64,000 bases of DNA from Scalesia atractyloides (GCA_947069175.1 CAMTDV010000022.1:37971476-38035475), one strand, 5' to 3'; shown: positions 22,310 through 34,435, counted from the stretch's first letter. Translations and numbers: made by a program. Notes: generated from the letters alone by a model not told the origin.

Positions 22310-23494
22310 TTGCTTGGTATTCAGTCTTCATTCGAATTGGCTGTTTTATCAACAAACCCCCTGAAAATCTTCAATCCAATGTTGATTGATAATCTGGTCT
22401 TCCAAACTTTTCCAGAAACATCAAACCTTTCCTGTTTCCTCTTGAGTGTCACTGGTGGCAACTGGATTGGTCACGGTCTGCTGTACAGTAGACTCTATCA
22501 CTGGAGTTTAAGCAGAAACTTTTGGTTGCGAGGATGAGGCTGAAGCATCAAGATTTCCAGGGTCTTCACTATCCTGATCACGTTTACGTTTAATCTACTG
22601 TGCTTTGCATCTTTCATTGCACAGAATGTTCACTCGCTTTCTGCTCATTTCAAACACGTCTTTAATACCATTAAAGCCTTCAACCAATGTAGCATTACGA
22701 GAATGATACCATTCTCTCAAGTCGTTATGTTTAGCAGCTAATGTTTCGGCAGATCATTGTACAACTGCACTACGTTCTTTCATCCTATTTATCTTAATCC
22801 CCGAGAGTTATCAGCTACTCTCATCTGTTGTAGCTGTGTTGTCCTTTCAGCATCTGCAGCCTTCAGTTGCTCATTTTCTTTTCTTAACTGTGCAATTTCA
22901 GAATCTTGTTTTCTAATAGTCTCTTTCAAAGAGTTTATCTCCAACTGTTGTTTGACAACTGTGTTCCGATTTAAAGACATAAAATCTGAATGCTTGTTAA
23001 TCTGATTGCCGCAGCTTGCAACTGAGAGAATAGAAAATCCACTTTCTCATCCTTTTCCATTTTAGAAAATAAACGACTGCTTTGTTTTGTATTTTGTTGA
23101 TGAGTTGTGGACTAGGATTGTTGAACAAATGAAGTAGTAGGTTGTGACTGAACTGGAGTATCTTCAGCCGAAGGTGTTTTAGCTGCTGTGGTATTTGATG
23201 GTTGTGGTTCAGAGGTTGTATTGGTTCCATCATTACAGGTTCGGTCTCCTCCGTTGTAAAGGTAGACTGGACTTCTGCAACTGGTTCAGTACAGTTTCTT
23301 GATGTGAGGTTGTATGTTGTGTGATTTCAGGTTGTACTGACAGTGTTCCCATAGTCTTTATGTTTTGTTTCTTTCTTCCCTTATCACCACCTGTAGCACC
23401 TACATCACTTGCACCACCATTACCATCATTATCACCATCATCATCATCACCTTTTCCCTTTTGACGACCAAACTTATCTTCGATCATCTTTTTC
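22310..23494 (-). pseudogene. C-terminal part of SIRE env-like ORF, decayed
   Basis: Minus-strand segments, broken by stops and shifts, include KMIEDKFGRQKGKG followed by an Asp/Gly-rich DDDDGDNDGNGG linker, KMEKDEKVDFLFSQLQAAA, and a leucine-zipper-like coiled coil INSLKETIRKQDSEIAQLRK (about 22,930). The latter part reads EWYHSRNATLVEGFNGIKDV. SIRE elements carry an extra, often coiled-coil, ORF between pol and 3' LTR; its role is unproven. The segment is cut at 23,494 where Tat sequence starts. Confidence 0.6.
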
Positions 23495-25927
23495 AGACAG
23501 CCGCCGATGCTCCAGCCGGCTACATCACTGTTTTTCAAGATTTTTTCTCTGACAGTAACTTCTGGTTACCGTTTACAAAATTTTTCATTGAACTTTTGAA
23601 TTTTTACAGCTTCCACCTCTCCAGTTGAATCCGATGGGGATGGTGAGGAACAAGCTTTTTGAGTTTTTGTGCCGGTCAAAGGGGCTTTGTTCCAACCGTC
23701 GACCGTTTTCGTATTTTTTACCAACTCCATTGCTCAATGGGGTTTTATTCTTTTCAGCACCATGTGCAAGCACGGAAAATTTTGCTCTCTCCCCCAGGTC
23801 CTTCCACAATTGGAAGGCAAAATTCTTTTTTGTGAAGTCTGGTGTCGTTCCCTCCACGTTGCAGTTTCGGGGGCCGGAGGAGATTCTGGCGGAGACCCTC
23901 CCTATACTTGTGTTGGACCTATGGTTTACGTATTTGAAGAAGATCCCGACGATTCAATTGTCGGAAAGGATACTGGTGGCGGCCGGGATGAGTTGGGTGT
24001 GGAAACCCGACCGCCGGTATAGACCGGTGTACATGGAGGGGGATCGGAGTAAGTATTCCTACATCATCGTTGTGGTTCTTGATTTCGCCTTGTGTGTAGG
24101 CTGACACGCATTTCTGTTTTGCAGGGGCGCCGCTGTTTTTGGCTGCCTTCTAGAGGAAGGAAAGGGCAGATTGAGAAGCTCGCCCTGGGCCCAGATGAGC
24201 CCACCTGGTATGCAGGTCCTAGAGAATTTTGCACTTCCCAGGAATGCGGATCTAGTTGCCCCCGCGCCTTCAACTGGTAAGTCATCATGTTGGTGACTAT
24301 TAGTATCTTTGTGGGTTACTGACTTGTTGTTGCGCCGTTATGCAGGCGCTTTGAAAAACTTGGGCGTTGGCCCAGATCATAAGAAGAAATGACGCGCGGG
24401 GCCGAGCAGGCGGTTGAGAAGGAGGTGAATCAACCTGGGGTGGGCCCTCCCAATGGTAAATGCATTGTCTCTGACTGTTGGAAAGATTATGTAGTAGTGT
24501 TTGACTCGTGGGAGGGTCTCGGTCCTGTAGGTGTGAAGAAACCCGCGCCAAAGCTGGTGGTTATCCTGACCGCCAAACCTGCTGACCTGGTGGAGGCCGA
24601 ATCCAGCCCGGAGGTGCCTCTCAAACGGAATAGGCGTCGAAGGAGCACTTCTCTATGCAGCCCCCAAAAAGGTTGCGCGGAAAGAAACAGGGAAAAGAGG
24701 GAGTCTAGAGACCCTCACTGCCAGGATTTCCCTAGTAATTTTCTAACTTGCCTTAATCGCACCACATTTCTGTAAAAAGTTTAGCTAACTGTTTGTCATC
24801 CTGTAGGTGGGGATGATCCTGTTTTTGTGAATTCATCACAACAGCCACCCCCAGGATACTCCAATGCCCCATCCTGTGGATGAAAGCGCGCAAGCGTTTA
24901 GTGCACAGAGCGGGGATTCCGCTGTTGGGGTGGTGGAGGACCACTAGCGGTTGAAGAGTGGGCCGCACTGGGGTGGAAGAAGAGGGCCGAAACCTCCGAT
25001 GCCCTTCTTGCGCAGGAATGCAAGTTGTGGAAAGAGGCTTGTGAAAGAGAAAACAATGAGAAAAAATCATTGAGGGATGAGTTGGCCCGGTTGCGCGCAG
25101 AGGTAGCGCGTGAGAAGAAGGAGAAAGAAGCAGCAACAGCTGCGACCGCGGAGGCCAGGATTGACCGCGAACGCACTAACCAGAGAGAGGTAAAGACTTG
25201 CTTCACTATTTTTCCTTCCTTTTTCATAAGTTGCAGGATTATCATACTACCCTTATATATACTAGGTTGTTGCTCGCAGCCGCTTTGGAGAGTGCGAATA
25301 AGGATTTTCATGGCGCAAAAAGAGATCTCCAGAGCGCACAGAAGGATCTCCAGGCGGCCTTGGTGGAAAATGCTGAAATTAAATGTAGGCACCCGTGGAT
25401 AAGGAGCGGCTGCGATTGGCGAAGGCCAAGGTGGAGGCGGGCGAGAAGAAGTTGGAAACTTCTAAAGATGCCCGCGCCATTACTTGAGTCGTTGACCAAC
25501 AACATGCTGTGGATGCAACAACATGGAGTTGTCAATGTAAGTACTTGATTTTGTTTTGGCCATCTTGGTGTAGACTCTAACCCTTCTCTTGGTGTTGCAC
25601 ATCGCAAACTCCATTCTAAACTCCGCGGAGCTGGACGGCGTAGTAGCCAAGTTGGTAGTCACTGCGGCCACGACAGGCACGCGCAGGGTTATGATGAGTG
25701 GGCACAACATGTCACTCATGCAATGGACATCCCATGGGACACCAGCCGCGCTGCCTCTCATAGTGTTGATTCTGGAGCCGCTTTCTCTCGGGCTCAGCAG
25801 GAGTACAACCGTCTCTGACATCCTGGCTATGATATTGGTGAGCGTGGCACTCTCACACGACGACTTCGTGGATCGCTGGAAGGACTTATTTCCGGAAGAA
25901 GCCGAGGCCACTGCGGATGAAGAATAG
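23495..25927 (+). pseudogene. Tat antisense gene, copy 2 (PF04195-like domain plus coiled coil)
   Basis: It begins abruptly at ADAPAGYITVFQDFFSDSNF, so the true start is lost. The PF04195-like domain continues, across frameshifts, as PTVDRFRIFYQLHCSMGFYS, FHNWKAKFFFVKSGVVPS and ERILVAAGMSWVWKPDRRY (to about 24,050). Introns with GT-AG borders are visible at 24,050-24,124 (gtaagtattc...tttgcag) and 24,280-24,345 (taagtcatc...atgcag), and again after 25,190 and 25,538. Late exons give LWKEACERENNEKKSLRDEL, a coiled coil (25,020-25,190), ESLTNNMLWMQQHGVVNV (25,490) and the end FPEEAEATADEE-TAG at 25,927. The domain order matches copy 1. Its direction is opposite to gag-pol, which ends facing it about 390 bases away. 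Confidence 0.75.
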
Positions 25928-26314
25928 TGTAGGATCATTATTGTAATATCTTTATAGGATCGTTGAATGTATTGCGTATTGCGCAAATTTGTAAATATTT
26001 TTTATCTTCAATGAAATGTTTCTTCCTTGTTACAGTATTTGCGTGAAAAGGGACCAACTTTGTGCATGTATAACGAATAAAACCGGTAATGAACTCATAT
26101 GTGAGCTTCTGCTCCCATGCGCGTTCAATAAGTAGTGAACTTTGATTCGAGTCGTATACCAAGGTGTTTTTGCGTAGACCCAAAGTGGCTTCGCGCATTT
26201 TTAACGAAACATTAAGATAAACTAATTCATGCAACCCTTGTCTTTATTAATGAATGAGGTGTAGGAGCCATATACAAGGTAGACAAAAAGAAAATGAACT
26301 TGCTAATTTACATG

Positions 26315-27600
26315 TGTTATCATCTTAGCTGCTGCGCATTCCATGTCCTTGGAATGCTTGTACGTCTAATCGTTTAAAAGGAGTAAGCGCCTTTTCCTAG
26401 GACTTCACGGATAATGTAAGGACCTTCGCACTTAGGTGCGAGTTTTCAAGGACGTTTAGCGTTAGACGCTTTATTGCCGCGTAGAACAAAGTCACCAGGT
26501 AAGAAGGTACATATATGGACTCGCGCGTTGTAGTATTTCTCAAGCTTGGACTTGTATTTTGCTTCGTTGATAGCGGTGTTCTCGCGCCTTTCTCCTAGTA
26601 AGTCCAAGTCAAGTCTGCGCTCATCTTTGTTGTTTTGGCTTTGCGCAGCTAGCATGCGTGGTGATGGGAGGCCTATCTCTGCAGGAATTACTGCCTCCGT
26701 CCCATACACAAGGCTGAAAGGAGCTTCACCGTGCTGGTCTTTGGCATGGTTCGATAAGCCCAAAAGATGCTTGGCAACTCATCTACCCAGCCTCTTCGCG
26801 CCGTACCCAATCGATGTCTTGATCCACTTGGCCGTTTCCTTGGGGGTGCGCGACTGAAGTGAAGACACGCTCGATATGCATTTCCTTCATCCATTGCTGT
26901 AGTTCTTCAAGTGTGAAATTGGGGCCATTGGCACTGACTATGCGCAGGGGTAACCCAAAACGGCATATGATGTGCTCCCAGATGAATTTTCGAACTATAG
27001 TTGATGTGGTGGATGCAAGGGGTTTGGCTTCGACCCATTTGGTGAAATAATCAATTGCAACGATTATGAACTTCACTGCGCCTGGGGCATCTGGGAAAGG
27101 TCCCTCCATATCGATTTGCCCATTACTGGAAGGGCTATGCTGTTGTCACAGGGATCAAAGGATTCTTGGGGCGCAATGTCTTCGGAGCATGGTGCTAGCA
27201 TGTGCGCACTTTCACAGTGTTTCGACGCATCTAGGTGCATGCCTGGCCAATAATAACCGGCGTTCATGATCTTTGCTATGACCATGCGCGGACCGGCATG
27301 AATCCCGCATAACCCTTCATGTATCGCGGATCAAGTACTACGCATCTTGCGGAGCAACGCAGCGAGGAGCGGTCTAAGGTATAACTTCTGGTATAGGATA
27401 CCGTCTGCCATTATGCAGTTGAGTGCCTTGTTTTGGACTTTCCATGCTTCCGCTTTGTTTTCGGGGAGGACCCCGTGTTGCAAGAACATGATTATGGGGG
27501 ACATCCAGGAGGGATTCCCCACTTCGATGATGTTGACTTGACGCAAAGGAACATAAGGGTTCTTGAGTACCTCAATGCGCACTTCACGTGCATGTGCTTG
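26315..27600 (-). pseudogene. Tat integrase and pol C-terminus
   Basis: Zinc-binding remnant: EGLCGIHAGPRMVIAKI with YYWPGMHLDASKHCESAHM (27,285-27,150). Core: DMEGPFPDAPGAVKFIIVAI, FTKWVEAKPLASTTSTIVRK and FGLPLRIVSANGPNF, where the usual DNG is ANG, so the second catalytic Asp is lost. AHPQGNGQVDQ replaces the usual GQVER/GQVEN, so the catalytic Glu also appears lost. C-terminal region: HGEAPFSLVYGTEAVIPAEI (26,730), then KLAPKCEGPYIIREVLGKGA and a terminal PRTWNAQQL near 26,330. Several stops separate the segments. Strand transfer activity is not expected. Confidence 0.85.
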
Positions 27601-27699
27601 AAGCTTGTAGCTGCTAATTTGCTGAGCACGTCGGCATGTTTATTCTCACTTCGGTTGATATGGGTTATTTTGAAGTGTTGAAATTTGGTTATTAAAGTT

Positions 27700-28520
27700 T
27701 GCGCCTGTTCTAGATACAATGCCATCATCTCGCCTTTTGTGTCATATAGGCCGTTACCTGACTGCGACTAAAAGGGAGTCGACGTTTGCTTCCAAATTCT
27801 GTGCGCCCAATTGGATTGCTAACCGAAGGTCTGCCAGGAATGCTTCATACTCAGCTTTATTATTGGTTATTTTGAAATCCAACCTGATTGCATATGTGAA
27901 CTCCTGATTGTCGGGGCTTATTAGGCGAAGACCTCCCCTGCGCCATCGTCGTTGGATGCGCCATCTGTGTGAAGTATCCATGCACGGTTGTCCGTAACCA
28001 GCGTTGGGTTCTGTACAGCTTTACACTTTGCGCTTATTTTGTGGTACTTTCGCAATAAAATTGGCTAGTATCTGGCCTTTTATTGCTAGGCATGGTTTGT
28101 ACACAATGTGGTGTCTGCCAAGTTCAATCGCCCATTTTGCTAGACAGCCAGGGATGTCTGGTTTTGACAAAATTTGGCCTAATTGATAGTTCGAGAGAAC
28201 TGTTATCACATGGCCAGAAAAATACCAACGCAACCGGCGGGATGCGTGGACCAAAGCTAGAGCAAGCTTTTCCATCATAGGATATCGTGTCTCTGGGTCA
28301 GTTAAATCTTGCTGACATAGTAGATCGGAGTTTGAACTCCTGCACGCTCTACTAGTAGGACTGCTCCCAGAGCGATATCTGATGCGGAAAGGTGAAGTAT
28401 CAATGGCTCGTTCTTTTATGGTGCCGTGAGCGTTGGCAGTTGAATTAAGCACTCCTTCATTTGAGTGAAGGCTTTCCCCGCATCTGGAGTCCATTGAAAC
28501 TTGTTTTGCTTTACACAATT
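27700..28520 (-). pseudogene. Tat RNase H region
   Basis: It reads YFSGHVITVLSNYQLGQILS, KWAIELGRHHIVYKP, then NQEFTYAIRLDFKITNNKAE and YEAFLADLRLAIQLGAQNLE. TNNKAEYEA is the second RNase H domain typical of Tat elements, which carry an extra archaeal-type RNase H behind the ordinary one. Stops and frameshifts interrupt the gene. Confidence 0.8.
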
Positions 28521-29470
28521 CCGAAAAGTACTGATGAACGAGAAGGACTTCAATGCGTGGTTGGCCAAGAACTTGTTCAGTGCAGCCAATCGCCCCACTA
28601 ACCGTTGCATTTCTTTGATTGTTGAGGGGGAAGGCATACGCCGAATTGCTTCCACTTTATCGGGATTCATCTTGAAACCATCGCGTGTGACGATGAATCC
28701 CAGAAATTTGCCTTCTTCCATTCTAAAAGAGCACTTGCTGGGGTTCAGCTTCAGGTTTGCCCTGCCAAGGATGCAGACGTCTTTTGGATGTTTGCCAGCA
28801 TCTTCTCCTCATCCGAGCTCATAATGACAAGGTCATCAATGTAGACTTCTACGATTTCGCCAATGTCGTCCCCGAAGACATGATCCATTAAAAGTTGGTA
28901 GGAGGCTCCAACGTTGCACAGTCCGAAAGGCATTTTTGTGTAACAAAAAATCCCCTTGTTGGTTCGGAAAGTGTCTTGTCTTCATCCTCTTTCTTCATTT
29001 GGATTTGGTGGTAGCCTTTGTAGCAATCAAGGAAACGTTTCCACCTAAATAAGCGAGACAGTCCACTTTTTTGTCGATTTCAGGTAAGGTGTAGCAGTCC
29101 TTGGGACATGCCTTGTTGAGATCCTTGAAATCGACACACATGCGCCAACTCCTGTTGGACTTTTGGACCATGACTAGGTTGGCTACCCATGTCTGATATC
29201 ATACCTCTTGGATGATTCCTGCTTGGAGAAGCTCTGAAACTTGCTCGTTCAGTGCATGAGTCTTTTCAGGACCGAAGCTGCACTTCTTTCTGAATGATTG
29301 ATTGAACCGAAGGGAAAGTTGCAGCGCATGCTCAGCTATATCCCTTGGCACTCCAGTCATATCCGCCGGTGGCCATGCAAAAATATCTATATTGTGGAAC
29401 AACAGTTGTTTCAACCGCGCCTTAGTTGCGTGAGTCTTGGCAGGTCCTAATAGTACTGTTTCTTCCGGGT
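28400..29470 (-). pseudogene. Tat reverse transcriptase
   Basis: Upstream linker: NIDIFAWPPADMTGVPRDIA (29,390). RT blocks: SWRMCVDFKDLNKACPKDCY (29,130), MPFGLCNVGASYQLLMDHVF and the catalytic EVYIDDLVIMSS (28,930-28,810), then EEGKFLGFIVTRDGFKMNPD and RLAALNKFLANHALKSFSF (28,720-28,540). The YIDD catalytic box is intact, but the frame is broken by stops (for example after GIIQEV at 29,199) and shifts near 28,750. Order and wording match Tat/Ogre-lineage RT. Confidence 0.88.
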
Positions 29471-29499
29471 ACTTGTTGTTTAGTGCCCACTTTTCTGGT

Positions 29500-29990
29500 T
29501 CACTGTTAGATGATGGCTTTGGTTATTTCGTCGGCGGTTTCTCTTCAATGGACATGATTTCCTTCCTTGCGTACATAATGGCCACCCCGGTTTCTGTGGG
29601 AAAACCGCAGGTCGGCATAGGGAGCGGAAGTGATCATGCTGAATTCTCGTTGAGCGCGCCGACCCAGTAGTACGTCATGGCGCGAGGTTGCGGGCATAAC
29701 CATGAAATTTACCGAGACCGTGCGAGAGTGTCGCCCACCAGAAAGAGTCACCGGAAAAAAATTTGGCCCAGAGGGAAGACGACCTCGTTGCAGAAACTAG
29801 TAAGTGGGAAATCCACCGGCTCTAGGCGCGCCTTGTCCTTTGGGTCTAGCTACTGGAAGCACTGTTCATAGATGATGTCCGTAGAGCTCCCAGGGTCTAT
29901 GAACATATAATCGGGGGCAATAATGGCTGAAGATGCCAGTTATCGTGACCGGTCAGTCTTCTTGTGGACCCCCGGGAACTATGGGGAAAA
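29500..29990 (-). pseudogene. Tat aspartic protease
   Basis: YMFIDPGSSTDIIYEQCFQ carries the protease D-x-G active-site box as DPG instead of DTG. It is followed by LDPKDKARLEPVDFPLTSF, SVNFMVMPATSRHDVLLGR and SMITSAPYADLRF. A retropepsin of this type cleaves Gag-Pol. The active-site Thr is replaced and the frame is interrupted. Confidence 0.75.
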
Positions 29991-31211
29991 TGACATGCTG
30001 CTCAGGCTAGTGAGGCGTGTAACTTTTTGGTGGCTGCGCTTACGCGATGGGCCACCCTGGATCATATGAACAGACTTCATCTTATTGATACTCGGGCCCT
30101 CGCCGCCTGAGTGATTTGACGCACCTCCTTGCGCACGATATACAGTAAGTGGGTGAGCTTCCCACTTTTGAGAGCTTTCTCGATCTCCATGAGCAAGGAG
30201 ATGCAATTATCAGTTGTGTGCCCCGTATCCTTGTGATAATCACAGAAAAGGATGGGTCTTGACCTTTCTTATTGCTCATCGGCAGCGGCTTGAAACTGAT
30301 GGTCTTCAAAACTGAGGACCTCCGTTGGTGTTTTCGTCAATGGAGTCCACTGACGGGCGCGATTATCTTGCTTTATTGCTTGCTGGGTAGCGAGTTTATT
30401 GATGGTCGCTCGTGCGTCGACCAGTGAGTAGGAAGGGTTTTGGCCGTGCTCCTTCCAACTCTTATTCTTTTTCCCAAAACCTTTGCTCATGTCTTGGGGG
30501 CGGTGATGAGGTAGGGGCGGTCTATTGTTATTGAGGTTGCGCTATGTTTGCGCATAGACCTTTGCTACTGCCATGAGCTTCTCCTAGCCTGTAGATCAAA
30601 TTGTAGTTATACTCCGCCTCCGGGTTGTAACCAACCCGTGGTAACCGGTGAAATATAATGGCGCTATCACCCTCGCCGTATGTCTTGTCCTCCTCACGTT
30701 GGGTGTACCACTCCCTAAGGGGACGCAGGTCCAACTGCGTGTGGACAGATGCTCGCCTCTGAGTATGGGACTCAGGTTTATGCAGGGATTGAGTGCACTC
30801 CGTCTCTTGGGTACGCTCAGATGGTACACTCGCGCCGGCTAGCGAGTCATAGCTCAGTCTTGGTGAAGGCGAAGCATGCACCTGAACAGTGGGCTGCACT
30901 GGGGCAGCGGAAGTGTTTGTTTGTGCACAGAGTTGCGCGTAAATGGCATTTAGGGCCGTCATAGACTTGATGTACCAGGACATCGAGGTCTCACCCGGGG
31001 GTAAGATCGATGTGATTGATACAAAAGGAGTCTCCATTTGAGCCCTAGGGGTAACCGGGATATTCACACGACCAGAGTCGTGGTGAGTTCCGAAATTCCC
31101 GGAAGAAACTTCTTCCACTAGCCCGTTGATTCGAGAAGCATGAACTGGGTTCTTGCCTTCGGCTCGAGGACCTCGTGGAGTGTTGGATGGGAAATCAAGC
31201 CATTTAGACAT
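29990..31211 (-). pseudogene. Tat gag
   Basis: The ATG at 31,211 (MSKWLDFPSNTPRGPRAEG) lies about 65 bases after the primer site, so it is the natural gag start. The first frame runs to about 30,528, rich in Ser/Pro/Thr. A second piece (30,490-30,269) includes NPSYSLVDARATINKLATQQ and EWTPL-like RQWTPLTKTPTEVLS. A third gives FCDYHKDTGHTTDNC and KSGKLTHLLYIVRKEV (30,250-30,110); YHKDTGHTTDNC is a Tat gag hallmark. At least two frameshifts. Confidence 0.75.
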
Positions 31212-31259
31212 GAGGTTTATGAAAAAGTGAAATGAAGGAACTGATGAGAAAGGGAGAGT

Positions 31260-31277
31260 AAATAGCGGATGGCGCCA
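31260..31277 (-). other. Primer-binding site of the Tat element
   Basis: The minus strand continues from the LTR as TGGCGCCATCCGCTATTTA. The TGGCGCC start resembles primer sites that pair with tRNA-Asp or tRNA-Arg type 3' ends. The pairing partner is uncertain past the seventh base. Confidence 0.55.
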
Positions 31278-32400
31278 ACACCGATTGAACCTAGGGATAT
31301 CCAGGGATATGTTAGTTACAACCAAGGGGTCTGCATAAAAGGGTTGTCACTTCACTCGTTCTTCAAGGTGATCTCACTCAGACTGATCTGTAAAACTAGC
31401 AGCGCCGTTAGTCTCGTCACGGGGGAAAGGGTGGTTTTCTCCGTGACTACACTCCGGTGTGAGAATAATTATTTGGTGATTGCAAATGATAAGCAAGTGA
31501 GCTCAAAATAGCATGAAATAAGTAAGTTCGTATGTTTCTGGATGGTTTACCTGGTGATCCGATACTTATTTTATAGCCAGAAGTATGTAGGCTCGGGAGG
31601 TGGCCGATGGGCCTTGGGCCCGGACCAGACGGCCAGAGACATCCGCTTTTGTCCCTTTGCGTCAGACATCAAATATTCCTTGCAGGATAATTAATGTCCT
31701 CTGTCAGGAGGCGTGCTTTGTCGGATGCTGAATGGTGCCACTTGTAAAGGCAGCCGTCTCTTGCGTCAGACCTGCCACCAGCTGAAAGTGGAGAAGGTGT
31801 AACAGTCACAGGCGTGAGTATGGTTGGTGCACAGTCTGACGTCTACATCAATGTTCATGCGACACTGTCAGACACAACCTTGCCGAGTAACCCTTGGTCA
31901 CAATTCTGCCACTCCGTATCCTTGAGTATGGTCAACACCTCTTAGTGCTTATCTCTTATGCGAAGCTGTCAGTGTTTTCCCGCCAGCGCAGGGTGGCAGG
32001 GGTAAATCCTTTTGTCCACAAGACTATGAGGTGTTCTCATGTTTGTCTTGGCTTTTTCAGGTTTTAGGATTCATGACTAGAGGGTTGTAAGTTCCGCGCA
32101 GGGTCTAGTAACCTGCGCGTTCAAGACTAACTTGCCGTTGTGCCAAGTACACAAGGCTCGTTGTGTGACTTGTATTGTTTGGTCTAACTTGCCGTTGCGC
32201 TGGGTGCACAAGGCTCGTTGTGTGACCTACATGCGTTGATCAAATTTACCATTGCGCTGGGTGCGCAAGGTTCATTGTATGATCTATTGGTTTCAAGGAA
32301 GGCACACCATTGCACATTGCATGCAAGGTTATTCTTGTAGTTATGTGTTGAGGGTATGGTTTCTTGCGCAGGCGCAGTGTTTTTTGGACCATACCCTCCA
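31278..32400 (-). mobile_element. 5' LTR of the minus-strand Tat element
   Basis: It starts (minus) TGGAGGGTATGGTCC at 32,400 and ends TTCAATCGGTGT at 31,278, followed by TGGCGCC. It shares block order with the LTR at 3,762-4,919, including the TATA box (31,580-31,561) and a short tandem region (32,110-32,330). The flanking bases at 32,401-32,405 (CAACT) would be the target duplication, but the partner is lost with the 3' LTR. Confidence 0.82.
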
Positions 32401-32405
32401 CAACT

Positions 32406-34430
32406 AAGCGGGTTATTTGTAAGATCCATCGGCAAAGTATATCACTGAATTCGATTCAATGATCATTGGGTTAAATACATGCAAGATTGCTTATTCCCTT
32501 AGAGAGAATCCAATTATTTACACTGATCTGATTCAAGACTTCGGGAAGACGACATCAATTAACAGGAAATGAGCTAGTGGTGGAGGTACAATTGAAGCAA
32601 AGATTCAAGAGAAGCATATCACTATTATTGAAGCCATGATCAGAGAAGTTTTACTGTTTGGTGATCAACCAACTGCTTATTCCAAGGAAGCAATAGTGGT
32701 AGTTTTACCAAAGCTAGGTTATGAAGGAACGCATCTACCCCTTTTAAAGAAAATACTTCATCTGTACCCGAAAATTGTTGATGCACATGTTTTATTGTGC
32801 ATATCCAAGAACTGGGGGGGGGGGAATGGATCAGTTGAATCAAGTTCAGGCAACTGCTTATATCTCGCTCATTAAGAACATGGATTACAATTACTCGGGG
32901 TTTATATATGGCAACATGAAGAGAAATCTAGATGGTGTTCGGAAAGAGATGTTTTCGATGTACCCGCAGTTTATAGGTGATTCTAGATGCTCGTTATCCA
33001 GACTTAGTAAAGAATGTGAATAAGCTAGAACTAAAGGCAATGGGACCAACTTGTTTTGGAGCTGTTAAACGAGTTAAGTTTGTGGGAAGATATCTGTTAA
33101 GTATGGTACTTTTCTGGCTTTGAAGAAGAACTTAATGAACCTAAACCTCAAATAAATTTGAGAACTTAGTATCCGATGATGAAAATGCTAATGATGAAGT
33201 TGATCAACAACAATAACCAGATACTAAAGAACGAGAGTTGCGGTTACCCATGATATCTGCTGAAAGACTTGCTGAGATTCTATGAACATTGCAAGGAAGT
33301 ATCAGGAATCCTCCTATCGAATTTCCCTTTACAGCTGAAGAGTAAGCACTAGATAAGGAGATACCTGACACTGGTCTAATTGCAAAGAAAACAAAAGAAG
33401 AGATCCAAGACCAGGTGTAATTGATGAATCAGGTCATGATACAACACAAGAAAACCCGTCAAATGCTAAGACAAACCTGACTGAAGAATCATCTAAGTTT
33501 CCAATTAAGGAACCACAAAGCCAGCCAAAGCTAGAATATACTATGCAAGAACCATCTACATCACACGTGCATGAAAGTTCAAGCAGAACTCCTGTTGATA
33601 TGCCAGCAAGTTCAAGCAGAGTTTCATAGATACTGAAGATGATCTTATACGAAACAGTGGAAACATGCCTATCATCGATGACTTTAGTGATGATGATGAT
33701 GTTGATATAGTAGACTTGAAGAAGAGAGTTACTATTCTTGAACAAGATTCGATCATGAAAAACACAAATTAGAGAATCAAGCAGTTGGAAGGAGATGTTA
33801 ATATATTGATCTCCTTGGTTTATGATTTGAAGGGAAAGCTGGAGAAGAAGTTTGGTGAGGAGTTTGCTAATGAGGGTGATAAAGAAAGGTATGAAGTGAG
33901 GAGAGAAGTTACACATGAAGAGAGGGCATGCATTGATGTTGAAATAGATGTAGCGCTTCAAGAATACTTAGACACTCCTCATGACAATAAGAAGAAAACT
34001 CAATCATAGAAAATGAGAGAGATAATCGTGATGAAGAATCAAAATGTGAATCCACTAGATTCAAACTTGAATCCATTAGATCCAAGCAAGGCTCTAGAGA
34101 GATTTGTGGTAGATATTGGAGAGAGTTTATATGACAAGGTTGGTAACAAATCTGGAATTGTTAACTGTAGATTTGATCATGAGCATGATATGTTGATGAT
34201 CACCAGACCTAATAGAGAAGTCGAGTACTACAAGACACCGACTGCTTTTGAGTCTCTAACTCTAGTTAACTTGATAGAGTTGATAAGAGCTCTATATGCG
34301 ACTATAAAGCTGTTGGAAACGGTTGGGCATTCTTAAGAAAATTAGAGCGTGAAGTTAAAGTTAGATTTACAACTATGAAGACTGCTTAATCTTATTTGAA
34401 GAGAGCTCCCGGAATTCGTGACTCAAAGAC
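32406..34430 (+). pseudogene. SIRE env-like ORF, N- to C-terminal segments, decayed
   Basis: Plus-strand segments in order: DPSAKYITEFDSMI (32,430), VLPKLGYEGTHLPLLKKIL, GGGMDQLNQVQATAYISLIK and NYSGFIYGNMKRNLDGVRKE (32,820-32,960), DARYPDLVKNVNKLELKAMG after a shift (33,000), DIVDLKKRVTILEQDSIMKN (33,700; coiled coil), YEVRREVTHEERACIDVEID (33,890), and a C-terminal KALERFVVDIGESLYDKVGN. Stops at about 33,020, 33,772 and 34,007 and several shifts break it. It resembles the extra ORF of SIRE Copia elements in Asteraceae. It starts next to the Tat LTR, with no pol upstream. Confidence 0.65.
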
Positions 34431-34435
34431 TGGTA

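Larger units (their letters stand above)
23495..32400 (-). mobile_element. Tat-type Ty3/gypsy retrotransposon lacking its 3' LTR
   Basis: In minus-strand order it holds: 5' LTR (32,400-31,278), primer site (about 31,277), gag, protease, RT, RNase H, integrase, then a + strand antisense gene (25,927-23,495). No 3' LTR follows; the sequence jumps to SIRE DNA at 23,494/23,495. Gag-pol is riddled with stops and shifts, though the RT YIDD box survives. The RT and RNase H style and the antisense gene place it in the Tat lineage. Confidence 0.85.

Noticed and set aside
33434..33961. 175-residue minus-strand open frame rich in Ile/Phe/Ser
   Set aside because: It is the complement of the SIRE env-like coding stretch (DIVDLKKRVTILEQ region) and shows only composition bias.
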